A DNA stretch of 64,000 nucleotides, taken from the NCBI GenBank assembly GCA_029959555.1, contig JASCPI010000010.1:51232-115231 (forward strand). Direction: 5' to 3'. This document shows positions 8,131 through 19,202 of the stretch, piece by piece; positions within the stretch are counted from its first letter, which is position 1; the number at the start of each line of letters is the position of its first letter. This DNA is from Lysobacteraceae bacterium PS02065 (GTDB lineage: Bacteria; Pseudomonadota; Gammaproteobacteria; Xanthomonadales; Rhodanobacteraceae). Position numbers and translations under genes: made by a program. Under the pieces are notes generated by a model. The model had not been told where the DNA came from. It did not search any database and saw nothing but the letters and a program-made list of their open reading frames with translations.

Positions 8131-10016
8131 GGCGTCGCCTCGGCCGCGGGTGCGGGAATCGGCGACACCGGAGGCGGCGTCTCGCCGAGCAGCCAGGCAT
8201 CGAGCATGCGGCGCGCGATCGGCGCGGCGTCGCGGCCGCCGGCGCGGCCGGCCTCGAGCGCGACGATGATCGCGATGCGCGCGTCGTCGGCCGGCGTGTA
8301 GCACTCGAACAGCACCTGGTGGCGTTCGGCGGCGACCTGAGAGATGTGCTGCCAGGCCTCGGTGGTGCGCGAGTAACGCTCGGCGGTGCCGGTCTTGCCC
8401 GCGATCGGATACGGGAAGCCTTCGCCGAGCGTGCGCGCGGTGCCGGTCGGGCCGTTGACGACCGCGACCATGCCGTCGTGCACGGCGCTCCATGTCGACG
8501 GATCGCGGAACAGCGAGGCGCGCGGTGGATCGGGCGGCCGCTTCTGCAGCGGATCGGAAACACCGGCCTGCGTCGCGTAGAGCAGGTGCGGGCGCTGCGG
8601 GATGCCGCGCGCGGCGAGCGTGGCGACGCCGCTGGCGAGCTGCAGCGGCGTGACCACCCAGTAGCCCTGGCCGATGCCGGCGATGACGGTCTCGCCCGGG
8701 TACCAGGCCTGGTTGAAACGTCCGCGCTTCCAGTCGCGCGAAGGCAGCACGCCGCTGCTCTCGCCGATCAGGTCGATGCCGGTCGGCTTGCCGAAGCCGA
8801 AGCGGCCGAGCGACTCGGTGAGCCGATCGATGCCCATTTCCAGCGCGAGCGCGTAGTAGTACGTGTTGACCGACTGCGCGATCGATTCGACGAGGTCGAC
8901 GCGGCCATGGCCGCCGGCGCGGATGTCGCGGTAGCCGCGCTTCTGGCCCGGGATGAAGAATTCGCCGCTCGAGTAGACCACGTCACCCGGACGACGCAGG
9001 CCGAGCTCGAGTCCGGCCGCGGCCATGAACGGCTTGATCGTCGAGCCTGGCATGTACGTGCCGCGCAGCGCGCGGTCGAGCAGCGGTTTGCCCGGCGAAT
9101 CGAGCAGTGCCTTGTAGTCGCCGCGGCTGATGCCGTTGACGAACAGGTTGGGATCGAAGCTCGGCACGCTGACCATCGCGAGCACTTCGCCGTTGCGCGG
9201 GTCGATCGCGACCGAGGCGCCGGGGCGTCCCGCGAACGCCTCCATCGCGGCGTCCTGCACGCGCGTGTCGATGGTGAGGTAGATGTTCTTGCCCGGCACC
9301 GGCGCGACACGCTCGAGCACGCGCAGCGGGCGGCGATCGGCATTGACCTCGACGAGTTCGTAGCCGGGCTCGCCGTGCAGCACGTCCTCGTAGGCGCGTT
9401 CGATGCCGGTCTTGCCGGCGTGGCTGGTGCCCGCGTAGCGCGCGGCGTCCAGGCGCGAGAGGTCGTTCGCGTCGATGCGGCCGACGTAGCCGACGAGATG
9501 GCCGAATTCGACGCCGCGCGGGTAGTAACGCGTGAGGTAGGGCACGACATCCACGCCACGGAAGCGCCAGCGGTTGATCTCGAAGCGTGCGATCTCCTCC
9601 TCGCTGAGCTTCACGCGCAGCGGCACGCTCTGGTACGAGCGCTTGCCCTTGCGCAACGCGGCGAAGCGCTCGACGTCGTCCTCGGTGAGGCCGATGGTGT
9701 CGCGCAGACCGGCCAGCAGCGCGTCCATGTCGGCGACCTGCTCGGGCACGACCTCGAGACGGAACGCGGCGACGTTCTCGGCGAGCAGCACCCCGTTGCG
9801 GTCGTAGATGAGGCCGCGCGACGGCGCCAGCGGACGCGTGAGGATGCGGTTGGCGTCCGAGCGTGCCTGGAACTCGTCGTGCTGCACGACCTGCAGCCAC
9901 CAGAAGCGCGCACCGAGCACACCGAGCGCGACGAGGATGATCAGGAAGCCCGCGACGGCGCGGTACAGGAACAGCGACGCTTCCTGTCGCGAGTCCTTGA
10001 GCGGGCGCAGCCTCAT
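8127..10016 (-). CDS. mrdA: Penicillin-binding protein 2, elongation-specific transpeptidase
   Basis: Class B PBP that cross-links new wall in the Rod complex. 629 aa from the ATG at 10016. It has a single TM helix at about 18-38, a dimerisation/pedestal domain to about 230, and a transpeptidase domain with S325-T-I-K328, S382-V-N384 and K541-T-G543. The ATG overlaps the mreD stop (ATGA) and the stop overlaps rodA (GTGA), so mreD-mrdA-rodA is tightly coupled. The start is supported by the canonical N-terminus with basic residues before the TM. The C-terminal tail is Ala/Pro-rich. Confidence 0.97.
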   Translation of the reverse strand: MRLRPLKDSRQEASLFLYRAVAGFLIILVALGVLGARFWWLQVVQHDEFQARSDANRILTRPLAPSRGLIYDRNGVLLAENVAAFRLEVVPEQVADMDALLAGLRDTIGLTEDDVERFAALRKGKRSYQSVPLRVKLSEEEIARFEINRWRFRGVDVVPYLTRYYPRGVEFGHLVGYVGRIDANDLSRLDAARYAGTSHAGKTGIERAYEDVLHGEPGYELVEVNADRRPLRVLERVAPVPGKNIYLTIDTRVQDAAMEAFAGRPGASVAIDPRNGEVLAMVSVPSFDPNLFVNGISRGDYKALLDSPGKPLLDRALRGTYMPGSTIKPFMAAAGLELGLRRPGDVVYSSGEFFIPGQKRGYRDIRAGGHGRVDLVESIAQSVNTYYYALALEMGIDRLTESLGRFGFGKPTGIDLIGESSGVLPSRDWKRGRFNQAWYPGETVIAGIGQGYWVVTPLQLASGVATLAARGIPQRPHLLYATQAGVSDPLQKRPPDPPRASLFRDPSTWSAVHDGMVAVVNGPTGTARTLGEGFPYPIAGKTGTAERYSRTTEAWQHISQVAAERHQVLFECYTPADDARIAIIVALEAGRAGGRDAAPIARRMLDAWLLGETPPPVSPIPAPAAEATP

Positions 10017-10504
10017 GTGTCCTTCGCGCGCAGGCGGGCGCGGAGATCGTCGAGCAGCAGGAACACGAACGGCCACGCGAACATGCCGACGAAGGGCCCG
10101 GCCCAGAACACCGGCGGCGGAATCGGGTCACCCGAGAAGCCACGGATCATGAGCACGACGACGCGATCGTTGAGCAGCAGTGCGAACACCGCGAGCGCCT
10201 GCTGCCACATCGGGAAGAAGCGCAGGCGCGAACGGAAGCGCAGCACGATGAAGGCCAGAACGACCAGGCGCAGTGCCTGCTCGCCGAGCAGCTGGCCGGT
10301 CAGCAGGTCGCCGAACAGGCCGAGCAGGAACGCGAAGCCGAGGCCGATGCGGTCGGGCACCTCGATCGCCCAGTAGACGAGCACGAGGGCGAGCCAGAAC
10401 GGCTTGAACGGCAGCAGCGGCTGCGGCAGCGGCGTGAGCTGCAGCAGGATCGCGAGCGCGAGGCTGCCGAAGAACAGCCAGGCCTGGACGCGATGGCGGT
10501 TCAT
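10013..10504 (-). CDS. mreD: Rod shape-determining protein MreD
   Basis: Small polytopic inner-membrane protein of the Rod complex, thought to bridge MreC and RodA/PBP2. 163 aa with five to six hydrophobic segments and the family pattern PFKPFWLALVLVYW...GLGFAFLLGLFGD. ATGA overlaps at both ends (with mreC upstream and mrdA downstream) place it inside the mreC-mreD-mrdA-rodA translational chain. Confidence 0.95.
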   Translation of the reverse strand: MNRHRVQAWLFFGSLALAILLQLTPLPQPLLPFKPFWLALVLVYWAIEVPDRIGLGFAFLLGLFGDLLTGQLLGEQALRLVVLAFIVLRFRSRLRFFPMWQQALAVFALLLNDRVVVLMIRGFSGDPIPPPVFWAGPFVGMFAWPFVFLLLDDLRARLRAKDT

Positions 10505-11475
10505 GGCGTGGGCTCCGGTGCGGGCGGCTTCGCGGCGGGCGCCACGGGAGACCCTGCGGGAACGGCTCCCGCCGGCGGCGGCGGCGCGTCGCCCTCGGGA
10601 GTAGCCGGCTCGGGCGCCGGCGGCCCCATCGGCTGCGGCAGGTCCTGCAGCAGCAGCACGTCGCCGCTGCGGTCGAGCGCTGCGGCAGGGCGCGCCGCCG
10701 CCGCCGCGAACAGACCGCTCTCGTCGTTCTCGACCGAAATCACCTCGCCGACCGGGAACCCGGCCGGGAATCGCCCACCGAGCCCCGACGTGAGCAGCTT
10801 GTCGCCGGCCTTCACGTCGGCGCTGCGCGGAATGTTGGGCAGCAGCAGGCGGTCGATCGCGCCGGTGCCGAAGGCGATCGTGCGCAGGCCCGTGCGCTCG
10901 ATCGTGACCGGGATCGCATGGGTCGGATCGGTGAGCAGCATCGCGACCGACGTCCCCGGCAGGACTTCGACGATCTGGCCCATCACGCCGTGCGCATCGA
11001 GCACGGGCTGGCCGACACCGACGCCCTGGTTGCCGCCGATCGCGAGCACGACGCGATGGCGGAACGGATCGAGGTCGATGTCGACGAGGTGGGCGAGGCG
11101 CACGCCGAGGCCGAGATCGCCCTGCACGTCGAGCAGCTCCTTGAGGCGCTCGTTCTGCGCCGTCAGCGTGGCCATGCGGTTGAGGCGTACCTGGGCCAGC
11201 AGCAAGGCCTCGCGCAGCGCGCGGTTCTCGTCGGCGAGCTGGGTCTGGGTGACGATCGCGAGGCGGCCGGCACGCGCGGCATCGGCCGGCAACGCGGCGA
11301 CGCGGTAGACCGGCTCGATGACACGACTCGCCATCGCGCGCAGGCGCTCGAGGTACTCGCCGCGGTGGTCCACGACCATGAGCACCATCGCGATCGTCAG
11401 GTAGACGATCAGGCGCAGCGTGCTGACGCCGCCTTCGGCGAACAGCTGGACCTTGTCGGGTTGGGCGAGCGCCAT
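10501..11475 (-). CDS. mreC: Rod shape-determining protein MreC
   Basis: Bitopic periplasmic scaffold that activates PBP2 and connects MreB to the wall machinery. 324 aa. It has an N-terminal TM (about 20-38), a coiled coil (about 75-115, LADENRALREAL...LTAQNERLKELL) and the MreC beta domains (about 120-255). A roughly 65-residue Pro/Ala-rich tail follows, with no counterpart in the compact E. coli protein. The stop overlaps the mreD start (ATGA). It is separated from mreB by 97 bp containing a strong hairpin. Confidence 0.96.
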   Translation of the reverse strand: MALAQPDKVQLFAEGGVSTLRLIVYLTIAMVLMVVDHRGEYLERLRAMASRVIEPVYRVAALPADAARAGRLAIVTQTQLADENRALREALLLAQVRLNRMATLTAQNERLKELLDVQGDLGLGVRLAHLVDIDLDPFRHRVVLAIGGNQGVGVGQPVLDAHGVMGQIVEVLPGTSVAMLLTDPTHAIPVTIERTGLRTIAFGTGAIDRLLLPNIPRSADVKAGDKLLTSGLGGRFPAGFPVGEVISVENDESGLFAAAAARPAAALDRSGDVLLLQDLPQPMGPPAPEPATPEGDAPPPPAGAVPAGSPVAPAAKPPAPEPTP

Positions 11476-11515
11476 GACGCCGGGCTACGGGGATGCAGGA
11501 AAAGCGGACGCGCGA

Positions 11516-11546
11516 ACCGCACGGGTGCCGAAGGCACGCGTGCGGT
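11516..11546 (-). promoter_or_regulatory. Hairpin between mreB and mreC
   Basis: Two 14-nt arms (11516-11529 and 11533-11546) pair with one internal mismatch around a 3-nt loop, in the 97-bp mreB-mreC gap. In the transcription direction a short run of four T occurs about 14 nt after the stem, too far for a classic intrinsic terminator. It may be a partial terminator or an RNase processing/stability element that lets mreB be made in excess over mreCD. Structure is seen; function is inferred. Confidence 0.5.
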
Positions 11547-11572
11547 CACGCCGGGCGAAAGGCACGTGGGCC

Positions 11573-14009
<2,437 letters not shown>

Positions 14010-14019
14010 TGCGGCGCCG

Positions 14020-14042
14020 GGCGGGCGCCTCGCGCGCCCGCC
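14020..14042. terminator. Hairpin between convergent kinase and ThrE-type genes
   Basis: Perfect 9-bp stem (14020-14028 with 14034-14042) around a 5-nt loop, entirely GC, filling most of the 33-bp convergent gap and ending one base before the exporter stop codon. No U-tract on either strand. It may terminate bidirectionally or only protect 3' ends. Confidence 0.5.
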
Positions 14043-15281
14043 TCAGAGCTTGCGACGCGGCGGCACCAGCAGGTCGCCGAACAACAGGCCGCCGACCAGC
14101 GCGGTCAGCAGCGTGACCAGCGTGATGCCGGTGTCGAGGCCGAGCATCACGTCGCGCTCGAACACGAAACTCAGGCTGCGGAAGCCGACGCTTCCGGGCA
14201 CCAGCAGGATGATGCCGGGCTCGCGGATCAGCGCGCCGGGCCTGCTGAAGGCGCGCGCGAACACGTTGCTCGTCGCACCGAGCACGAGCCCGCCGAGGAA
14301 CACGCCGAATCCCGCGGTCACGTACGCGCCACCGATGCGCGTGCACAGGTAGCCCAGCACGACCGCGCAGATCACCGTGCCGTAGTGGCGCAACGGGCTG
14401 CGGAAGATCACCGCGAACGACACCGCCGCGATCGGCACCGCGAGCCACTCGCTCCACGGCGGCACCGGCACGGTGACGGTGTTCGGCGGCACCAGCCCGA
14501 CCAGCGTGCACAACTGCGTCGCCGCGACCGTGCCGAACGCGAGCTTGAGCAGCGCGGCGATCGCACCGGCCATGCGCGCCGTGCCCGAGATCAGGTGCTG
14601 GCTCGACAACTCGCGCACGGCCGTCGTGAGCGCCATGCCGGGCAGCAGCACGATGAGGCTGGCCATGACCACCGAACGCACCTGGATCGGCACGAGGTAG
14701 ACCGCGACGAGTGTCGCGACGAGCGTCGCGACGAGTGCGCAGATCGCCTCGAACGCGGCCGCGATGTTCGGACGCTTCTCGGCCGACAACGCGATGAGGC
14801 CGGTCAGCACGCCGATCGCGCCGGCCGTCGCGACACCGGCCCAGTCGGTCAGCAGGATCGTCGCGACCGTGGCCGAGGCCACGCCGTAGGCGCCGACCAT
14901 CGTCGTGCGCGAAAGCCGCGACGCGGGCTGGCGGCCGATCTGGCGCAGCTGGCGGTGGCCCTCGGTGAGATCGAGGCGGCCGTCGATGACGCGGTCGGCG
15001 ATCTCGTCGACGATGCACAGGCGCTTGAGGTTGACCTCGCCCGGCGACAGCCGCACGACCTGCGTGATCTCGGCGAGGTTGGCCTCGCCGTTGGTGCGAT
15101 CCGAGAACGACATGACGATCGAGGTCGGCGTCGACAGCACGTCGCAGGACAGGTCCAGGCGCTCGGCCACGAGGTTGATCGCGGCCTCGAGGCGCGGCGC
15201 CGCGGTGCCGTACTCGTGCAGGCGACGCGCGAGTTCGACGACGAACTCGATGCGCGTGGTCAGCGGTGCCCAGGTGGCCAT
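14043..15281 (-). CDS. Threonine/serine exporter family protein (ThrE/ThrP-like)
   Basis: Inner-membrane protein with the fused ThrE architecture: a soluble N-terminal domain (to about 115, EFVVELARRLHEYGTAAPRLE, LDLTEGHRQL) followed by about ten TM segments. The first half is the DUF1212 (ThrE) core and the second half the DUF3815-type core (GFGVFLGGLVLGATSNVFAR, LLVPGSVGFRSL). 412 aa. The fusion form is the Corynebacterium-type single protein; E. coli splits it in two. ATG 15281 is chosen because upstream sequence lacks family similarity. Divergent from the MCE operon. Likely exports threonine/serine or a related small solute; substrate is inferred. Confidence 0.87.
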   Translation of the reverse strand: MATWAPLTTRIEFVVELARRLHEYGTAAPRLEAAINLVAERLDLSCDVLSTPTSIVMSFSDRTNGEANLAEITQVVRLSPGEVNLKRLCIVDEIADRVIDGRLDLTEGHRQLRQIGRQPASRLSRTTMVGAYGVASATVATILLTDWAGVATAGAIGVLTGLIALSAEKRPNIAAAFEAICALVATLVATLVAVYLVPIQVRSVVMASLIVLLPGMALTTAVRELSSQHLISGTARMAGAIAALLKLAFGTVAATQLCTLVGLVPPNTVTVPVPPWSEWLAVPIAAVSFAVIFRSPLRHYGTVICAVVLGYLCTRIGGAYVTAGFGVFLGGLVLGATSNVFARAFSRPGALIREPGIILLVPGSVGFRSLSFVFERDVMLGLDTGITLVTLLTALVGGLLFGDLLVPPRRKL

Positions 15282-15506
15282 TCGGAATCCGTGTGCATGG
15301 AGCGGAGGCGCGCGCGACGCCGCGTGCGGCGCGAGGGCATTGCGGGGCGCGATTATCGACGCGTGGAGCGCGCACGGCCACCCTCGCGACGCCTTCCGGA
15401 GCGCCGCATCGCGCCGATCCCGCGCGGCACGATGACGCGCACCGCCCTCCTGCCACGTCGCGGCCGTGTCGAGCCGTGTCCCGCGCAAAACTGCTAGCCT
15501 TGCGTG

Positions 15507-16619
15507 ATGGCCGAAGCCGGTACCGCATCGATCGCCCAGGACGGCGCCCGCATCGTCGCGCGTGGCGACTGGACGCTCGACCACATCGACACCCTCGCCG
15601 ACCTCGCGCGCACGCTCAAGCGTCGCGCCGGTGCGGGCGCGCGCGTCGAAGCGGCCGGCGTGGCGCGCCTCGACACAGCCGGCGCGAGCATGCTGCTCGA
15701 CCTCGTCGACGGCGAAGAAGCGCGCGTCGAAGCCCTGCCGGCCGGTGCGCGCGGCCTGCTCGCGGCGGTCGCACGTGCACAGGCCGGTCCTGCGGCCGCG
15801 CCGGCCCGACCCGACCGCGGCTTCGTCGCGGCCGTGGCACAGATCGGCGCGTCGCTCGAGACGTTCTGGCACAACACGACCGCGCTGGTCGGCTTCATCG
15901 GCCTGATCCTCGCCTCGATCGCGCGCATCGCGCTGCGGCCGGCGCGCTGGCGCGTCACCTCGACGTTCTTCCACATCGAGCAGACCGGCTTCAACGCGCT
16001 GCCTATCGTCGCGCTGCTGTGCTTCCTGGTCGGCGCGGTGGTCGCGTTCCTCGGCGCGACCGTGCTCAAGGAGTTCGGCGCGAGCGTGTTCACGGTCGAA
16101 CTCGTCGGCTATTCGTTCCTGCGCGAGTTCGGCGTGCTGCTGACCGCGATCATGGTCGCGGGCCGCTCGGGCAGCGCGTTCACCGCGCAGATCGGCTCGA
16201 TGAAGGCGCGCGAGGAAGTCGACGCGATCCGCACGCTCGGCCTGCAGCCCGTCGACGTCCTCGTGATCCCGCGCGTGATCGCGCTGCTCGTCGCGATGCC
16301 GATCCTCACCCTCGTCGGCATGCTCGCCGGCATCGTCGGCGGCGGCGCGGTGTGCGCACTCGCGCTCGACATCTCGCCGACGATGTTCATCACGCGCCTG
16401 CACGAGACGACCACGGTCACGCACTTCTGGGTCGGCATGAGCAAGGCGCCGATCTTCGCGTTCCTGATCGCCGCGATCGGCTGCCTCGAAGGCTTCAAGG
16501 TCTCGGGCAGCGCCGAGTCGGTCGGCACGCACACGACCTCGAGCGTCGTGCAGGCGATCTTCGTGGTGATCCTCGTCGACGCGCTCGCGGCGATCTTCTT
16601 CATGGAGATCAACCTGTGA
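15507..16619 (+). CDS. MCE transporter permease (MlaE-type) with N-terminal STAS domain
   Basis: Inner-membrane permease of an ABC transporter that moves phospholipids between membranes. 370 aa. Residues 1 to about 80 form a STAS-like domain (IVARGDWTLDHI, VARLDTAGASMLLDLV). After a linker comes the MlaE fold with about five TM helices (FIEQTGFNALPIVALLCFLVG, GRSGSAFTAQIGSMK, EEVDAIRTLGL). E. coli has STAS as a separate protein (MlaB); here it is fused. The GTG at 15504 in the same frame is an alternative start. A -10-like TAGCCT at 15495-15500 lies just 6 nt before the ATG, so the mRNA may be leaderless. First gene of four, overlapping the ATPase gene by 4 nt. Confidence 0.93.
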   Translation: MAEAGTASIAQDGARIVARGDWTLDHIDTLADLARTLKRRAGAGARVEAAGVARLDTAGASMLLDLVDGEEARVEALPAGARGLLAAVARAQAGPAAAPARPDRGFVAAVAQIGASLETFWHNTTALVGFIGLILASIARIALRPARWRVTSTFFHIEQTGFNALPIVALLCFLVGAVVAFLGATVLKEFGASVFTVELVGYSFLREFGVLLTAIMVAGRSGSAFTAQIGSMKAREEVDAIRTLGLQPVDVLVIPRVIALLVAMPILTLVGMLAGIVGGGAVCALALDISPTMFITRLHETTTVTHFWVGMSKAPIFAFLIAAIGCLEGFKVSGSAESVGTHTTSSVVQAIFVVILVDALAAIFFMEINL

Positions 16620-17440
16620 ACGCACGCGCACCGCAGGTGGGCGAGCCGGTGATCCGCATCCGCGGCCTGCGCAACCAGTTCGGCGCGCAGGTCGTGCACG
16701 ACAACCTCGACCTCGACGTGCATCGCGGCGAGATCATCGGCGTGGTCGGTGGTTCCGGATCGGGCAAGTCGGTGCTGCTGCGCTCGATCATCGGCCTCGG
16801 CCGTCCTGCCGCGGGCAGCGTGCAGCTGTTCGGCGAGGAGGTCACGCGCCTGCGCGACGCCGAGCGTGCACGCCTGGAGCGTCGCTGCGGCGTATTGTTC
16901 CAGAATGGCGCGCTGTTCTCGTCGCTGACCGTCGCCGAGAACATCGGCGTGCCGCTGGTCGAGCACCACGGCCTCGACAAGGCGCTCGTCGCGCGGCTCG
17001 CCGCGCTCAAGGTCGGCCTCGTCGGCCTGCCTCCCGAAGCCGGCGCGAAGTATCCGTCGCAGCTGTCCGGCGGCATGGTCAAGCGCGCCGCACTCGCGCG
17101 CTCGCTCGCGCTCGATCCGGACATCCTGTTCCTCGACGAACCGACCGCCGGCCTCGATCCGATCGGCGCCGCCGCGTTCGACCAGCTCATCCTGACGCTG
17201 CGCGACAGCCTCGGCCTGACCGTGTTCCTGATCACCCACGACCTCGACACGCTGTACACGATCTGCGACCGCGTCGCGGTGCTCGCGCACAAGCGCATCC
17301 TCGTCGCCGACGCGCTCGACGTGGTCGAGCAGGCCGACGATCCATGGGTGCGCGACTACTTCCAAGGGCCGCGTGGCCGTGCCGCGCACGCCGCGGTCGC
17401 GCGCAGCCGCCCTGCCCTTCACGATCCAGCGGGAACCTGA
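16616..17440 (+). CDS. MCE transporter ATP-binding protein (MlaF-type)
   Basis: Cytoplasmic ATPase driving the MCE lipid transporter. 274 aa from a GTG overlapping the permease stop (GTGA). Walker A is GGSGSGKS (45-52), Q-loop LFQNGALFSSLT, signature LSGGMVKRAALARSLA, Walker B ILFLDEPTAGLDP and switch His LITHDLDT. The FQNGALFSSLTV form and the C-terminal extension after the ATPase core (about 250-274) fit the MlaF subfamily. Three base pairs separate it from the MCE gene. Confidence 0.95.
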   Translation: MNARAPQVGEPVIRIRGLRNQFGAQVVHDNLDLDVHRGEIIGVVGGSGSGKSVLLRSIIGLGRPAAGSVQLFGEEVTRLRDAERARLERRCGVLFQNGALFSSLTVAENIGVPLVEHHGLDKALVARLAALKVGLVGLPPEAGAKYPSQLSGGMVKRAALARSLALDPDILFLDEPTAGLDPIGAAAFDQLILTLRDSLGLTVFLITHDLDTLYTICDRVAVLAHKRILVADALDVVEQADDPWVRDYFQGPRGRAAHAAVARSRPALHDPAGT

Positions 17441-17442
17441 GC

Positions 17443-18387
17443 ATGGAAACCCGAGCCCATCACCTCCTCATCGGCGCGTTCGCGATCGCCGCGTTCGTCG
17501 TCGGCCTCGGCTTCGTGCTGTGGCTGTCCAAGACCAGCGCGGACCGCGAGTTCGGCTGGTACGACGTGGTCTTCACCGAAGCCGTCACCGGCCTCTCGAA
17601 GGGCGGCCTCGTGCAGTACAACGGCATCAAGGTCGGCGAGGTCACCCAGCTGAGCCTCGACCCGAAGGACCCGCGCAACGTCATCGCGCGCGTGCGCCTC
17701 GACGCGAACACGCCCGTGCGCACCGACACGGTGGCCAAGCTCGGCATGCTCGGCGTGACCGGCCTCGCCTTCATCCAGCTCTCGGGCGGCACGCCCGAGA
17801 GCCCGCCACTGCTGCCGACCGACGCGAACCCCGTGCCGGTGATCCGCGCGGAGGAGTCCGCGCTGGCCAAGCTCATGGCCTCGGGCGAGGACATCGTCAC
17901 GAGCGTCAACGAAGCCCTGCTGCGCGTCGGCCAGCTGCTCTCCAAGGAGAACGTCGACCACGTCTCCGCGACGCTTCGCCATGTCGACGAGATCGCGAGC
18001 ACGGTCGCCGAACAGCGCGGCGAGATGGCGCAGGCGCTGCAACAGCTGGCCGGTGCCAGCGGCGAGCTCAAGGCCACGCTGGTCACCCTCAACGAGATGG
18101 CGCGCACGACCAACAAGCTCGTCAGCGAGGATGCGCGCGCGGTGCTGCAGGCCGTCGACAAGGCCATCGCGTCGATCGAGCGCGTCGCCAACTCCACCGA
18201 TGCCCTGCTCACCGACAACCGCGAGGCACTGACCAGCTTCACCGACCAGGGCCTGCGCCAGGTCGGCCCGACGCTCGTAGAGCTGCGCGAAACGCTGCGC
18301 TCGTTCAAGCAGCTCGGCGACCAGCTCGGCAGTTCCAACACCTTGCTGCTCGGTCGCGATCAACCCAGGGAGTTCAAGCCGAAATGA
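17443..18387 (+). CDS. MCE family substrate-binding protein (MlaD-type)
   Basis: Inner-membrane anchored periplasmic protein whose MCE domain forms a hexameric lipid tunnel on top of the permease. 314 aa. A single N-terminal TM (about 7-29) is followed by the MCE domain (about 38-120, GLSKGGLVQYNGIKVGEV, GMLGVTGLAFIQLSGG). A long helical region (about 155-300) with coiled-coil character may lengthen the tunnel, as in longer MCE proteins. It ends in an ATGA overlap with the lipoprotein gene. The helical tail is much longer than that of E. coli MlaD (about 183 aa). Confidence 0.94.
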   Translation: METRAHHLLIGAFAIAAFVVGLGFVLWLSKTSADREFGWYDVVFTEAVTGLSKGGLVQYNGIKVGEVTQLSLDPKDPRNVIARVRLDANTPVRTDTVAKLGMLGVTGLAFIQLSGGTPESPPLLPTDANPVPVIRAEESALAKLMASGEDIVTSVNEALLRVGQLLSKENVDHVSATLRHVDEIASTVAEQRGEMAQALQQLAGASGELKATLVTLNEMARTTNKLVSEDARAVLQAVDKAIASIERVANSTDALLTDNREALTSFTDQGLRQVGPTLVELRETLRSFKQLGDQLGSSNTLLLGRDQPREFKPK

Positions 18388-19019
18388 TGCGCGCATCCCG
18401 TCCGTTCCTCGCGCTCGCGGCCGTCGCGCTGCTCGGCGGCTGTGCCGCGCTGAGCGGCAAGCACGGCTCGTTCACGGTCTACGCGCCACGCCTCGCTGCG
18501 CCGGCCGCCACGACGAGCGCCACGCCGGTCGACTGGCAGCTCGTCGTCGAAACGCCGCGCACGAGCGCCGCGCTCGACACGCCGCGCATCACGGTCGCGC
18601 CGACACCGGGCGTGCTCGAAGTCTATCCCGAGGCGCGCTGGCGCGATCCGGTGCCGCAACTGCTGCGCAGCCTCGTCGTGCAGGCCTTCGATGATTCGGG
18701 CCGGCTCGGCGGCGTCAGCGGCGGCGACGGCCTCAGTGCCGAGTACGCGCTCGCGATCGAAGTGCGCGATTTCCAGGCCGAACTCGACGGCGGTGCCGCG
18801 CGCGCGGCGATCCGCTTCAACGCCAAGCTGTTCGACCACCGCGCCAACCGCATCGTCGCGACGCGCGCGTTCGAGGCGACGTCGCCGGCTGCAACGAGCG
18901 ATGTCGCGAGCGTCGTGCCCGCGTTCGAGACCGCGCTCGGCGACGTGCTGCCCTCGCTCGTGGAGTGGACCTTGACCGAGGGATCGCGGCATCGCGGCGC
19001 GAAGTCGTCACCACCCTGA
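18384..19019 (+). CDS. ABC-type transport auxiliary lipoprotein (PqiC/DUF330-like)
   Basis: Predicted outer-membrane lipoprotein that completes the MCE operon, probably docking the MCE tunnel at the outer membrane. 211 aa. It has a signal peptide with lipobox LLGGC (Cys near 22), then an ABC-transporter auxiliary fold (YPEARWRDPVPQLL, FDDSGRL, YALAIEVRDFQ, RAFEATSP). Overlaps the MCE gene (ATGA). There is no mlaC or mlaA nearby, so this system resembles the Pqi/auxiliary-lipoprotein type more than canonical Mla. It ends at a convergent junction occupied by REP-like repeats. Confidence 0.88.
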   Translation: MMRASRPFLALAAVALLGGCAALSGKHGSFTVYAPRLAAPAATTSATPVDWQLVVETPRTSAALDTPRITVAPTPGVLEVYPEARWRDPVPQLLRSLVVQAFDDSGRLGGVSGGDGLSAEYALAIEVRDFQAELDGGAARAAIRFNAKLFDHRANRIVATRAFEATSPAATSDVASVVPAFETALGDVLPSLVEWTLTEGSRHRGAKSSPP

Positions 19020-19063
19020 GCGCATCTCTCGCGACCCGCTCGTCCGGGACGGCATCGCTCCAC

Positions 19064-19154
19064 ACACGGCGGAATCGCCTGCGGCGGTTCCGCCCTATGC
19101 ATGCTTCGGTACGGCGGAACCCGCGCAGCGGATTCCGCCATGGAACGAGACGCC
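19064..19154. repeat. REP/BIME-like palindromic repeat, copy 1
   Basis: 91-bp unit, 89 of 91 positions identical to copy 2. The core 19068-19139 has two hairpins in tandem. The first has arms 19068-19079 and 19083-19094 (12 bp with one G-U). The second has arms 19113-19124 and 19128-19139 (12 bp, one mismatch on plus, G-U on minus). Each is bounded by GGCGGAA and TTCCGCC. An 18-nt spacer containing ATGCAT separates them, so the whole core is an imperfect palindrome. Lies between convergent genes, as REP-type elements usually do. Confidence 0.85.
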
Positions 19155-19202
19155 AACGCGACCCGATGCGATCGCCGGAACCACCATCGGGCGTCGCTTC
19201 GG

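Noticed and set aside
8070..10376. Plus-strand open frame of about 768 codons antisense to mrdA and mreD
   Set aside because: The minus strand holds a complete PBP2 with all three motifs, and the plus frame shows shadow composition only.
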